Part shown: positions 44,085 through 53,325 of the stretch, one piece after another
Layout of the letters: each line of letters opens with the position of its first letter
Numbering within the stretch: the first letter of the stretch is position 1
Assembly: GCF_042679565.1 (NCBI RefSeq)
Contig: NZ_JBHTMY010000003.1
Span: 1,450,205-1,514,204 of the forward strand
DNA length: 64,000 bases
Source: Namhaeicola litoreus
GTDB taxonomy: Bacteria; Bacteroidota; Bacteroidia; Flavobacteriales; Flavobacteriaceae
Direction: 5' to 3'
Translations under genes and position numbers: made by a program
The notes under the pieces: generated by a model
The model's database searches: none
The model's input: only the letters and a program-made list of their open reading frames with translations
Told to the model about the DNA's origin: nothing

Positions 44085-44130
44085 AAACTATTTCAGATGT
44101 TCTTTCACTGAAACTAACCTCATGTAAATA

Positions 44131-44156
44131 AAAATCCCGCAGTAAAGCGGGATTTT
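44131..44156 (-). terminator. Rho-independent terminator after the DUF349 gene
   Basis: A 10-bp perfect stem (44131-44140 with 44147-44156) closes an AGTAAA loop. On the minus strand it is followed by ATTTA, only a short T run. It begins one base after the DUF349 stop codon. Confidence 0.8.
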
Positions 44157-44157
44157 A

Positions 44158-46251
44158 TTAGTAGTCTAAAGCATTGAGATATTTGAGTTTTCTCTGCCAA
44201 ACTTTAAGTTCGCTTTTGTAATTCTCGATATTATTTAACACATTCTGAATTAACGGATTGTCTTGAGATGCATTAGAAATAAAACTCATATTGTTTTCCA
44301 ACTGTTTTATTTCTCTAGTTAATTCATCACATTTTTTTCGAACAAAATGATGCTCAGACTCTAATTTCCTTCCATCATTTTGGGCGGCATATGAATCAAC
44401 GATATTTTTAAACTTCAAGAAACTAGACTCATCTTCATCGAGATCCAATTTTTTATAAGCTGAATCTAGGGTTTTGTTAAATTTAGTATTTAAATGGCCC
44501 ATGTTTCCTGGTACTTCACCCAAATTCCTCCATTCTTCAACAAAAGTATTCACTGCGTCTAAATCAATATTCTCTTCTTGCTTTATTTCTTCTTTAAAGT
44601 TTCCGAGTAATTCTTTTTTCTGATCAATTATTTCACTTTGTTCGCTGTTTATACCTTCTTGCTTTTGATGCAACCTGTCAAAGAAATGGTTACATGCAGC
44701 TTTAAATCTTTTCCAAATTTTGTCAGAGTCTTTTCTCGGTACATGCCCAATTTTTTTCCAATCTGCTTGAATCTTCTTAAACACATCGGTTACAGTTTTC
44801 CAGTCTTCACTATCTTTAAGTGATTCTGCCTGTTCAATTAACTGCATTTTCTTTTTGAGATTATCCAGTTGCTCGCCTTTGATCGATTTAAAGTAATTAT
44901 TTTTTTCCTTATTGAAATTTCTAGTAGCACTTTTAAAAGCAGACCACACCTCTTCGTTTCTCGCTCTGGTTACCCTTCCAATAGCCAAAAATTCTTTTCT
45001 AAGGGCTTCTACTTTTTTAATAGCTTCTTGCCAAGCAACGCGAGATTCTAATTTGCCAAGATCAATTTCCTCAATTTTTTTAATCACTTCAAATTTTAAA
45101 TCGACATTCTTTTCTAATTGTTCATCAATTACTTTTTGAAATTCATGTCTTTTTTCGTGGATTTTTTTTGTTGCTTCACTGAACTTATGCCATATTTCTT
45201 CTCTGTATTCTCTCGCTACCGGTCCAATCTCTTCTTTCCAAAGCCTGTGCAATACCTGTAATTCTCTAAAGGCTTTATCTACATCCTTTTGTTGCGCCAA
45301 AGCTTCAGCTCTTTCTACCAACTTGCTCTTTTCTTCTAAATTATGCTTAAAATCCAGATCTTTAAATTCATTGGATAGATGAAGCAAATCGTAAAACCTC
45401 TCTACATGATGCTGATAAGTCTGCCAAATATCATTATAATTTGCCTTCGGAATTTGTCCAATACTGCGCCACTCTGCTTGAAGATCTTTAAAATCTTTAT
45501 ACATAGAAGCTGGCTCTGCATTGTCAATTAAATCCTTTAAGCGCTCGATTAATTCAGTTTTTTTGACAAGATTTTCCTTTTGTTCTGCTTCAATTGCCAA
45601 ATAAGCCTCTTGTCTTTTTTTCTTAAAACTATTTACTAACGAGTTAAACTTTGATTTTAATGGAGAACTGTAATGGAAATCTATTTCATCCCCTCCTCCT
45701 TCTATAAATTTGGCTTTTTCTTCCTCAACGAAAGCCCTGAATTTAGCATCAAATGTTTTCTTAAATTCGAAATAATATTTTTTTACCTCATTAATTGGGG
45801 ATCTATATAAAATGTTTTCAAACTCAACAAGCAAGTCTTCCATGGTTAATTTTGAAAAGTCTAGCGGTTCCTGTTTCCCTTCATTTTCAGACTTTGCCTT
45901 TTTCTGCTTTTGAGCTACTTCTGTTTTTTCTTCGACTTCATTTACTACTGCATTTGATTTAACTGATTCATCAGAATTTTCAGCTTCCTCAATTTTATCA
46001 TTTAAATTTTCTTTGGGTTTTTCAGAAGTCATTTGTACAATAGGCTCATCAATGATTTCTTTTATTTTTTCAACAGCTTCTTCAACCTTTTCAAGTGTGG
46101 TTTCTTCCTCTAAAACGGATTCCTCAACAGACTCTTTTTCAGTTGTTTCTTTGTCAACCACCTTATCAACTTCATGTAAAGAATTATCTTTAGTCTGATC
46201 GTCATTTGAAGATTTTTCTTCAGGAAGTTTAGGGTCTTTATTTTCTAACAT
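44158..46251 (-). CDS. DUF349 repeat protein, coiled-coil
   Basis: The 697-residue protein starts with a very acidic, low-complexity segment (about 1-125, rich in Glu, Lys and Val). It continues with at least four DUF349 helical repeats, recognisable by the recurring pattern DLQAEWRSIGQIPKANYNDIW, KIQADWKKIGHVPRKDSDKIW and WRNLGEVPGNMGHLN. The end is a predicted coiled coil (KLESEHHFVRKKCDELTRE). There is no signal peptide. The family is widespread in bacteria with no established function. It stands between the aroE gene and ettA on the same strand, with a terminator after it. Confidence 0.85.
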   Translation of the reverse strand: MLENKDPKLPEEKSSNDDQTKDNSLHEVDKVVDKETTEKESVEESVLEEETTLEKVEEAVEKIKEIIDEPIVQMTSEKPKENLNDKIEEAENSDESVKSNAVVNEVEEKTEVAQKQKKAKSENEGKQEPLDFSKLTMEDLLVEFENILYRSPINEVKKYYFEFKKTFDAKFRAFVEEEKAKFIEGGGDEIDFHYSSPLKSKFNSLVNSFKKKRQEAYLAIEAEQKENLVKKTELIERLKDLIDNAEPASMYKDFKDLQAEWRSIGQIPKANYNDIWQTYQHHVERFYDLLHLSNEFKDLDFKHNLEEKSKLVERAEALAQQKDVDKAFRELQVLHRLWKEEIGPVAREYREEIWHKFSEATKKIHEKRHEFQKVIDEQLEKNVDLKFEVIKKIEEIDLGKLESRVAWQEAIKKVEALRKEFLAIGRVTRARNEEVWSAFKSATRNFNKEKNNYFKSIKGEQLDNLKKKMQLIEQAESLKDSEDWKTVTDVFKKIQADWKKIGHVPRKDSDKIWKRFKAACNHFFDRLHQKQEGINSEQSEIIDQKKELLGNFKEEIKQEENIDLDAVNTFVEEWRNLGEVPGNMGHLNTKFNKTLDSAYKKLDLDEDESSFLKFKNIVDSYAAQNDGRKLESEHHFVRKKCDELTREIKQLENNMSFISNASQDNPLIQNVLNNIENYKSELKVWQRKLKYLNALDY

Positions 46252-46375
46252 TGTAAAACAAGTTTAAGTTCAAATTTGCCAATAATATTTAAGTATCCTA
46301 TTTTAAATGGTGATTCTCAAATTATACCTTACAGATGTAAAATACCAAATGGCGTTGCGCAATTTACTCAAAATT

Positions 46376-47146
46376 TTAGTAATTCCATATTTCCCAAGCC
46401 TTTTCAGCCTGCAATTCTAACATCTCTTCTCCATTTTTTATCTGCGCTCCATAAAACTTTGCTTTTTTAAGAAACAGTGTTTCCGAAGGGTTATAAATTA
46501 GATCGAAGAATAAATGATTTTTCGTTACAAAATTATAAGGGAAATTGGGACAAGCATTGATATCAGGAAAAGTCCCAACCGGGCTGCAATTCACAACAAT
46601 AAAGTGATCGTTAACAATTTCTTTCGTTAATTCAGAATAACGAATTGAATTGTCTCTTGATGCCTCTCTGGAGACATACTTATGCTCAATTCCAAGTTTA
46701 TCTAAAGCATATGATACTGCTTTTGATGCTCCACCAGTGCCCAGTATAAGCGCTTTTTTATGCATAGGTTTGATGAATGGCAAAATAGAATATTCAAATC
46801 CATAAACATCAGTATTGAAACCTTTAAGTTTATTTCCCTCCAAAAATTTTACCGTATTTACTGCTCCAATGGCTAAAGCTTCTTCATCTATTTCATCCAA
46901 AAATGGCATTACTTTCTCCTTGTAAGGAATCGTGACATTAAAACCCTTCAAATTCGGTAAAGAATCTAATAAAGGAGGTAAATCATCAATTATATCTAGA
47001 TCAAAATTGGTATAATAGTAACCTTTCAAAGCATTCTTTTTGAACTTTTCATTAAAATATCCTTTCGAAAAAGAATAACTTATTTGCCTGCCCAATAAAC
47101 CAAATAAATATTCCGCTTTTTTTATATCAATAAGATCATTTTCCAT
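46376..47146 (-). CDS. aroE: Shikimate dehydrogenase
   Basis: This enzyme reduces 3-dehydroshikimate with NADPH in aromatic amino acid synthesis. The 256-residue protein has the shikimate-binding SYSFSKGYFNEKF (a variant of the S-x-S motif), the catalytic Lys in NVTIPYKEKV, Asn and Asp in AVNTV and GFNTDVYGF, and the nucleotide-binding LILGTGGASKAVSYAL. I keep the ATG at 47146, although a few residues at the N-terminus (ENDLIDIKKAEY) are longer than usual. It follows the DUF368 pair by 5 bases and is probably translated from the same mRNA. Confidence 0.95.
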   Translation of the reverse strand: MENDLIDIKKAEYLFGLLGRQISYSFSKGYFNEKFKKNALKGYYYTNFDLDIIDDLPPLLDSLPNLKGFNVTIPYKEKVMPFLDEIDEEALAIGAVNTVKFLEGNKLKGFNTDVYGFEYSILPFIKPMHKKALILGTGGASKAVSYALDKLGIEHKYVSREASRDNSIRYSELTKEIVNDHFIVVNCSPVGTFPDINACPNFPYNFVTKNHLFFDLIYNPSETLFLKKAKFYGAQIKNGEEMLELQAEKAWEIWNY

Positions 47147-47151
47147 AAATA

Positions 47152-48195
47152 TTACATTTGTGATTGCCGCTTTAGCAATTTTTTTTCGTCATGGCGCTTT
47201 CCATACCATTCAAGAACTAACAATATAATTATGCCAAATATAATGAAGCCGATAGCCATCCAAGTCGATTGCTGGCTGAAGTCTGGCCAATATCTTTGAT
47301 AATTTTCGATAACAAGGTCACCCTGGCTATCATACATTTTCTCTCCTTGCTCATTAAATTTATAAACAACTTCTTTCCATGGCCATACAATACCCAAAGA
47401 TCCTGTTATAAAACCAATAATTACGGCAATAACGGGTTGATGCCATCTTTTGAGTAAATATCCCACAATATGAGAAATCACGATTAATCCTGTTAGTGAA
47501 CCCAGTGTGAAAAAGGCGATGATTTTTAAGTAATGCATACGCACTTCATCATGAATAAACGAAAAATCAAATTGAACAATATCGACCAAAATTCTAAATA
47601 GTTCATTGACCGAATCGACCAAAAGAAGCACATAATTTCCCAATAAAATAAGGATAAACGAACCTGATAAGCCTGGTAAAGTCATTCCGCTAACACCAAT
47701 TACCCCACATAGAAATACGAACCAGAGTTGATCATTTTCTGTTGCCGGATCCATAAAACTAATGGCAAGACCTAATAAAATACCCGAAAAAATAAAGATT
47801 ATATTTTTCCAAGACCAATCCTTAAAATCTTTTAAGATGTAATAGATGGAGCCTATAATCATTCCAAAAAAAGTACTCCAAACATATAATTCGTGATGTC
47901 TAAGGAAATAATCTAAAACTCTGGAAACACTAAAATAGCTAAAAACACTACCGGCGAAAACAAGCACTAAAAAGCGTCCGTTGATGTATTGGTAAAAACT
48001 TTTAAACCGACCATCAAAAAGTAATTTAAACGCTTTTTTATTGATCTTTTGCAATGAATAGATCAATTCTTCATAGAATCCGGTTACAAATGCCACCATG
48101 CCTCCTGAAACCCCTGGAACCTTGTTCGCTGCTCCCATGGCCACACCTTTAATAAATAAAAGTACTCTGTCAGAAAGTGTTCTGGTGTTTTCCAT
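47152..48195 (-). CDS. DUF368 membrane protein, second of a tandem pair (putative undecaprenyl-phosphate flippase)
   Basis: The 347-residue integral membrane protein has about eight hydrophobic segments and the DUF368 signatures KVPGVSGGMVAFVTGFYEEL near the N-terminus and TLPGLSGSFILILLG in the middle. Recent work places DUF368 (PopT) among the undecaprenyl-phosphate translocases that recycle the lipid carrier of wall and envelope polymers. A soluble loop of about 40 residues near the end (about 275-310) is not in its neighbour. It starts immediately after the stop of the paralogue (48196), so the two are one transcription unit leading into aroE. Confidence 0.88.
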   Translation of the reverse strand: MENTRTLSDRVLLFIKGVAMGAANKVPGVSGGMVAFVTGFYEELIYSLQKINKKAFKLLFDGRFKSFYQYINGRFLVLVFAGSVFSYFSVSRVLDYFLRHHELYVWSTFFGMIIGSIYYILKDFKDWSWKNIIFIFSGILLGLAISFMDPATENDQLWFVFLCGVIGVSGMTLPGLSGSFILILLGNYVLLLVDSVNELFRILVDIVQFDFSFIHDEVRMHYLKIIAFFTLGSLTGLIVISHIVGYLLKRWHQPVIAVIIGFITGSLGIVWPWKEVVYKFNEQGEKMYDSQGDLVIENYQRYWPDFSQQSTWMAIGFIIFGIIILLVLEWYGKRHDEKKLLKRQSQM

Positions 48196-49116
48196 TTATA
48201 CTTTTTTCTTTTTTGCCAATTGCTCGAGTAAAAAAATAGAACCCATTCCTATCAAAAACAAACCTATAGCTAACAGTAAGCGGTTATCACCTTCAAAGGC
48301 AAATGGCGATACACTTTCTTCTCTTAAAACCTTCATCTTCCCATCAATCATTTCATAATCTAAAACTTTTTTCCAAGGCCAGATTTTATTTAAAGAGCCT
48401 ATGATAAATCCAGTTAAAACAGCAAGTGTCAACCTTTCATAATGATCGAATAGCCATTTGAGCAGTTTAGAAAAGCTGAGCAAACCAATTACCGCTCCTA
48501 GACCAAGAAAAAACAACAAATTGTAATTTTTGTCATGAATCGCATCTAATACCGGTTTGTAGGCTCCCAATAATAACAAAATGAAGCTGCCGGAAATACC
48601 CGGCAAAATCATGGCACAAATTGCCAATGCGCCTGAAAAAAAAATAAATATATTAGTGATTTCTGTTTGTTGAGGTGGGATTTTTGTAATATAAAATGCC
48701 GCTATTGCTCCAGCTAACAAGATAATGATCAAACCTAAATTCCATCTTTGAATTTGCTTTCCAATATAAAAAACACTGGCTAATACCAGCCCAAAAAAAA
48801 ATGACCAAACTAAAACCGCTTCATTTTCTATCAAATATTTTATCACTTTAGCCAGAGAGAGAATACTTATAAAAATACCGATCCCAAGTGCCAATAAAAA
48901 ATTACCATTGATATGCTTCCAGGCTTGAATAAAACCTTTCTTTTTTAAAATTCTAATAGCACCAAAATTTATTTTGCTAATTGTATCGATCAGTTCCTCA
49001 TAAATTCCTGCTACGAAAGCGATAGTTCCACCAGATACACCAGGCACTACGTCAGCTGCTCCCATTGCAATGCCCTTTAATGTTATGACTAAATAATTTT
49101 TAAGATTTCGAACCAT
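48196..49116 (-). CDS. DUF368 membrane protein, first of a tandem pair (putative undecaprenyl-phosphate flippase)
   Basis: I prefer the ATG at 49116, which starts MVRNLKNYLVITLKGIAMGAA as in homologues; the ATG at 49152 would add 12 polar residues. The 306-residue protein has the paired DUF368 motifs DVVPGVSGGTIAFVAGIYEEL and ILPGISGSFILLLLGAYKPV, and about eight membrane segments. By family it is a putative PopT-type undecaprenyl-phosphate translocase. The C-terminal tail ends in KKKKV. It is a clear but diverged paralogue of the next gene. Confidence 0.88.
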   Translation of the reverse strand: MVRNLKNYLVITLKGIAMGAADVVPGVSGGTIAFVAGIYEELIDTISKINFGAIRILKKKGFIQAWKHINGNFLLALGIGIFISILSLAKVIKYLIENEAVLVWSFFFGLVLASVFYIGKQIQRWNLGLIIILLAGAIAAFYITKIPPQQTEITNIFIFFSGALAICAMILPGISGSFILLLLGAYKPVLDAIHDKNYNLLFFLGLGAVIGLLSFSKLLKWLFDHYERLTLAVLTGFIIGSLNKIWPWKKVLDYEMIDGKMKVLREESVSPFAFEGDNRLLLAIGLFLIGMGSIFLLEQLAKKKKV

Positions 49117-49217
49117 CGATAAATTATCATTTGAATTGCCAAATATAACCATTTATGACTATTCATATTCTCTCAGAACACAAGTAAAATTGATAAAAAA
49201 TAGATTTTAAAATATGC

Positions 49218-49580
49218 TTAATTTTCTTCTCTATTCACTTTGTCGATTGTAAAAGCTGGATAGCAAACAGAAATATATTCGCAGGGTTCTAAAAATGGGT
49301 TTGAATACTGAATTCTCACTCCGGCTTTTATTCTTATCGATTCTCCTTCTCCTAAAACTACAGTTTCATTCCCTATGATAAATTGCTTTTTCCCCTTAAT
49401 TATATATGTATATTCATCAAATTCTGGTATCTGAAAAGGCTCAGACCATCCCGGTGGTGCTATCATTTTTGCAATACTCAAATCCCCTGGAATACTGGCC
49501 ATACCAAAATGTTCTTCAATAACCTTACCGTCATCTGTGGGAACTAAAAAGGGTTCACGTTGTATATTATATTTTTTCAT
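49218..49580 (-). CDS. Cupin-domain protein
   Basis: The 120-residue protein is one small beta-barrel cupin: PPGWSEPFQIPEFDEYTYIIKGKKQFIIGNETVVLGEGESIRIKAG. The His residues usual in cupin motif 1 are absent (Pro and Glu replace them, in FDEYTYII). Metal binding is therefore doubtful; it may be a non-catalytic ligand binder. It follows the ABC ATPase by 9 bases and looks like the last gene of that operon, though a role in export is not evident. Confidence 0.8.
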   Translation of the reverse strand: MKKYNIQREPFLVPTDDGKVIEEHFGMASIPGDLSIAKMIAPPGWSEPFQIPEFDEYTYIIKGKKQFIIGNETVVLGEGESIRIKAGVRIQYSNPFLEPCEYISVCYPAFTIDKVNREEN

Positions 49581-49589
49581 TTGTAAAGA

Positions 49590-50270
49590 TTAATTTGAAT
49601 TTAAGATTTTACCATCTTCCATGGTAATAATCCGATCTGTGTTTTTTGCAAAGTCTTCATCATGTGTTACTACCAACAAAGATAATCCCTGCTCACTCGA
49701 TAATTTTCTAAACTCATTAAATACTTTATCAGAATTATAAGAGTCTAGATTTCCAGTAGGTTCGTCTCCCATAATGATAAGCGGGTCATTGATTAGCGCA
49801 CGCGCAATGGCAACTCTCTGTTTTTCTCCACCCGAAATATTAAATGCCTTTTTGTCTGCCAATTTCTCTATACCTAGATTTCGTAATTTCTTCAAGGCAT
49901 TTTCTCTGATTTGTTCTGAAGAATACTCTCCCAATTTTTTTGCAGGAATCATTACATTCTCTAAAACACTAAATTCGGGAAGCAAATAGTGAAACTGAAA
50001 TACAAAACCAATATGTTTGTTTCTTATTCTCGCTAATTCATTTGAATTTCTACCTGTAACCAAATCATTTTGAATCAATAATTCTCCAGAATAATCTGTA
50101 TCCATAGTAGATAATATGTAGAGTAAAGTTGATTTTCCGCAACCTGACTTCCCCATGATCGATGCAAATTCACCTTTTTCAATAAAAAAATTGATATCCT
50201 TTAAAACATGAAATTTATTGGGCTTTTTAAAGTATTTATCTATATGCCTGGCCTCTAAGATTTTTTCCAT
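49590..50270 (-). CDS. ABC transporter ATP-binding protein (LolD/MacB type)
   Basis: The 226-residue protein has Walker A GKSGCGKST (40-48), signature NISGGEKQRVAIARAL, Walker B LIIMGDEPTGNLD and the H-loop VVTHDEDFA. It is the separate ATPase of the MacB/LolCDE/FtsE type that pairs with permeases of the FtsX-like fold. It is 2 bases downstream of the permease, with adaptor and permease upstream and a cupin after it. The set looks like an export pump or a lipoprotein-release system. Confidence 0.92.
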   Translation of the reverse strand: MEKILEARHIDKYFKKPNKFHVLKDINFFIEKGEFASIMGKSGCGKSTLLYILSTMDTDYSGELLIQNDLVTGRNSNELARIRNKHIGFVFQFHYLLPEFSVLENVMIPAKKLGEYSSEQIRENALKKLRNLGIEKLADKKAFNISGGEKQRVAIARALINDPLIIMGDEPTGNLDSYNSDKVFNEFRKLSSEQGLSLLVVTHDEDFAKNTDRIITMEDGKILNSN

Positions 50271-50272
50271 TT

Positions 50273-51535
50273 TTATTGCCCTCTGATAATTTTGATCGGA
50301 TCAACTTTTTTTGCTTTTCGCGAAGGAAAATAGCCGGCAAAAAAGGTAGAAATTAAAGCAAAACTAAATCCTATAATGTAATACAAAACCCGAAAATTAA
50401 CCGGGAAAGTTTTAATCGTTGGAAGTGCCTCTGTTTCAAAGGGAATTCGATCAATAATTCGCGACATCACAAAACCGATAATTAAACCTAAAATGCCACC
50501 AACCAAACCAATAATAACCGCTTGGCTCATAAAAATCATTTGCACATCCTTTCCGGAAAAACCAATTGCTTTTAAAATAGCGATATCATTCATTTTTTCG
50601 TAAATCACCATATTTAAAATATTATAAATTCCAAAACCCGCCACAATTAACAGGGCTACTGAAACAGCGTAAGTAATTATATTTCTAATATTTGTTCCAG
50701 TTTCAAATTGTGCATTTGCTGTTTTTACATCAATCGCTGTCACATTAAATTGCTTTTCAATTTGCTTTGACAAATGTTCTGACTTTTCAATATCATACAT
50801 CTTTACATTGATATCCGTAATGTAATTTGATGATTCTTGCAACATCTTTTGAGCCGTTCTTAAATTTACAAAACTTTGTACATTATCAATTTCTGCTATG
50901 CCGCTTTGATAAATCCCTACAATTTTGAGATAAAAAGGATCTCCGTTAATTGTGCTGATTTGAACTCTATCTCCTATATCAAGCGACATTTTTTTAGAGA
51001 TTCCTGCACCAATTAAAATTCCTATATCATTTTTAATTAAATCTTTTACGCTTCCACTTATTATATAATCTCCAAACTGAAAATAATCCGCTTCTTTAAT
51101 GGGCATGATACCACTAAGTGTACCTCCCAAATCAATAGAGCCTGCTTTGTAAAAAATCTGTGTATTTACTTGAGGAATTGCTGCTTTCACTTCCTTTTTC
51201 TCTTCTAAATATTGTAAGATGGGCAGTGCATTATAGATTTTCTTTTCGCTTAATTTAGGTTTAATAGAATGAACTATCTTCATGGAATTTTCAGTCCCTG
51301 TGAGAATATCGATTGGCTGTATTTTCGTTGGCTTAATTTCATTGTATATATGAACATGAGGGGTTCTGTTTAAAACCAAACCGTCTAACATCTCATTCAA
51401 ACCGGTCATAAAGCTTACCAACGTAATGTAGGCAGCTATCCCAAAAGTAACTCCTAGGGCAGCAATCGTCGTTTGTTTGATCTTTGAAAACAAATGAGTT
51501 CTGGCAATGGGTAAGATGATTTTCCAATCTACCAT
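50273..51535 (-). CDS. ABC transporter permease, MacB/LolC-type
   Basis: The 420-residue protein has an N-terminal membrane segment (about 18-45), a long periplasmic domain (about 50-275, MacB-PCD-like) and three C-terminal membrane segments within residues 283-405, with the FtsX core (NILNMVIYEKMNDIAILKAIG). That is the MacB/LolC four-segment topology. Its start shares one base with the adaptor stop (TAATG on the minus strand), so the genes are tightly coupled. The cargo cannot be read from sequence: MacB exports peptides or antibiotics, LolC releases lipoproteins. Confidence 0.9.
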   Translation of the reverse strand: MVDWKIILPIARTHLFSKIKQTTIAALGVTFGIAAYITLVSFMTGLNEMLDGLVLNRTPHVHIYNEIKPTKIQPIDILTGTENSMKIVHSIKPKLSEKKIYNALPILQYLEEKKEVKAAIPQVNTQIFYKAGSIDLGGTLSGIMPIKEADYFQFGDYIISGSVKDLIKNDIGILIGAGISKKMSLDIGDRVQISTINGDPFYLKIVGIYQSGIAEIDNVQSFVNLRTAQKMLQESSNYITDINVKMYDIEKSEHLSKQIEKQFNVTAIDVKTANAQFETGTNIRNIITYAVSVALLIVAGFGIYNILNMVIYEKMNDIAILKAIGFSGKDVQMIFMSQAVIIGLVGGILGLIIGFVMSRIIDRIPFETEALPTIKTFPVNFRVLYYIIGFSFALISTFFAGYFPSRKAKKVDPIKIIRGQ

Positions 51536-52647
51536 TACTCAGATTTTATAATGGCGGTTTCATCATTTAAACCTGATAAAATCTCAACAAAATCGATATT
51601 TCTTAAACCTGTTTGAACATCAACTAAACCATTTCTTGTAAGAACTTGATTGTTTTCTAAAAGAAAATCTCTTGGAATAGTAAGTGCGTTCTCCTTTTTT
51701 CTGATGATCACATTTGCCTCGCCAGACAATCCAGGATAAAGAACTTTTGGTGGATTATCGAAAATAGCGTCAACAATAAAAGCATTTGATTTTAGCTCTT
51801 TTTGAGGATAAATTTTTTTAATTTTACCCTTATACAACTCACCATCATAGGCATCTAAGGTGATCAAAACTTCCTGGTTTTTTGACATTTTTACAATATC
51901 TACTTCATCGATCTGAAGTTTTAAAACAAATGAAGAATCTTTTCCAATTGATGCCAGGGGCTCCATCGAATTTACTATTTCTCCTTCCTTTTTATGAATC
52001 GCATATACTTTACCTTGAATTTCACTTGTGACAGTAAAATCTTTTGAATTATAAACGGCTGATTCTAGGTTGTTTTGTGCTTGCTTATAAGAAGTTTCTA
52101 ATTCAAATTTTGTTCTTTGATATCTCTGTTCTAATAAATTCAAGTTATTTCTCGATAATTCATATTTAAGTTTCCTAGAATCTAGTTCAATTTTTGATCC
52201 AACTTGCTGACTCCAAAGCTTTTGTTGCCTAAAAAAGTTAATAGAATCATTATTTAATTGTAATCTGGCTGCATCAATTTCTTTGAGTAAGTCAGATAAA
52301 ATAGCACTGCTTCCTTTGTAATTTTCTCGTGCCATTTCTAATACTAACTTAGCATTTTCTTCATTTAATTTTGGCGTATTATTTCTAATCTGCGCAATAG
52401 GATCACTTATTTTTACCAAACTACCTTCTTCTACAAAAAACTTTTCGCAGATCCCTGCAACAGAACTATAAGCCTGGTATAGACTATCCGGTTCTACAAT
52501 GACAGAACTGTAAACAGATTCTATGATATCTCTTTTTTCAGGAAATATTTCTTTTTCCTTCTGACGGCACGATATGGAAGTAAGCCCAAAAATGACAATA
52601 AATAAACATATTTGATAATGCCATGAAATGACAGTTTCTGTATTCAT
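51535..52647 (-). CDS. Membrane-fusion (HlyD/MacA-type) adaptor lipoprotein
   Basis: The 370-residue protein has an N-terminal hydrophobic stretch ending in LTSISC, a lipoprotein cleavage site, then a lipoyl/barrel-sandwich half, a long hairpin coiled coil (about 95-190) and the second barrel part (GKVYAIHKKEGEIVNSMEPLA). These are the parts of HlyD/MacA adaptors that link an inner-membrane pump to an outer-membrane channel. No TolC-type channel gene is in the window. The gene heads the four-gene unit adaptor, permease, ATPase, cupin. Confidence 0.88.
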   Translation of the reverse strand: MNTETVISWHYQICLFIVIFGLTSISCRQKEKEIFPEKRDIIESVYSSVIVEPDSLYQAYSSVAGICEKFFVEEGSLVKISDPIAQIRNNTPKLNEENAKLVLEMARENYKGSSAILSDLLKEIDAARLQLNNDSINFFRQQKLWSQQVGSKIELDSRKLKYELSRNNLNLLEQRYQRTKFELETSYKQAQNNLESAVYNSKDFTVTSEIQGKVYAIHKKEGEIVNSMEPLASIGKDSSFVLKLQIDEVDIVKMSKNQEVLITLDAYDGELYKGKIKKIYPQKELKSNAFIVDAIFDNPPKVLYPGLSGEANVIIRKKENALTIPRDFLLENNQVLTRNGLVDVQTGLRNIDFVEILSGLNDETAIIKSE

Positions 52648-52728
52648 GTAAGATAAATTCTACCTTAAAATTAAACAATTTATAACTATCAATTGAAATA
52701 TTTTAGAACAGATTTAGGTATAACAAAT

Positions 52729-52758
52729 AAAAAAAGGAGCCTTTAAAAAGCTCCTTTT
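52729..52758 (-). terminator. Rho-independent terminator after the lipoprotein gene
   Basis: On the minus strand a 9-bp stem (52750-52758 with 52732-52740) closes a 9-base loop and runs into T7. It lies 21 bases after the stop at 52780. Confidence 0.85.
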
Positions 52759-52779
52759 AAACAAAAAATCATCATTTCG

Positions 52780-53313
52780 TTATTCAAACCAAATCGAAAT
52801 ATATTTGATACTGGCCAAATCCGGTATTTGGTCTTTTGAAATAGGGTCTAAATTGTCTTCAGACAATCCTAAATCACTTTTTTCCAAAACAATAGATCCA
52901 TTAATTTCATCTACATAAATAATCGCAGAAGTAAATGTAGGGTCAATTTTAGTAAAAGAATAATTAGAGGCTACATCGCCGTAATTTGAAGCTACAGAGA
53001 TTCCTTTCTCCGTTTTAAATTTAGGAGAATAAATTTGCACTCTTTCAATATAGTTCAGAGAATCCTTTGGAATTCTTGGATAAACAGACAATAGGTGCTT
53101 TCCTTCATCGTCATAAATCACAAATTCATTTGCAAAATCTCTATCAGGAGGAAGCATTACAATGGAATCATTCTTAAAAAAACTCAAAATATCCTCTTTT
53201 GAAGAGGTTTTGGTAATTGGCCCTACCTGGTCTTTGGAAATTACAAATTCCTTTTCTTTTCCACATTGCCAAAGCACAACGGTCATTAATAATAGAAGTA
53301 GTTTTCTTGTCAT
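52780..53313 (-). CDS. Lipoprotein of unknown function, conserved in flavobacteria
   Basis: The 177-residue protein has a lipoprotein signal (MTRKLLLLLMTVVLWQC, Cys 17). The mature part has no recognisable domain; the segment VMLPPDRDFANEFVIYDDEGKH looks like beta strands of a small periplasmic domain. I do not recognise the family with certainty. It is 12 bases downstream of the HerA-like gene and may be co-transcribed with it. A strong terminator follows. Confidence 0.75.
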   Translation of the reverse strand: MTRKLLLLLMTVVLWQCGKEKEFVISKDQVGPITKTSSKEDILSFFKNDSIVMLPPDRDFANEFVIYDDEGKHLLSVYPRIPKDSLNYIERVQIYSPKFKTEKGISVASNYGDVASNYSFTKIDPTFTSAIIYVDEINGSIVLEKSDLGLSEDNLDPISKDQIPDLASIKYISIWFE

Positions 53314-53325
53314 ATATAGCTATTT

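Noticed and set aside
44158..46251. Cell-surface adhesin, suggested by the acidic low-complexity start
   Set aside because: There is no signal peptide, and the body is clearly DUF349 repeats.
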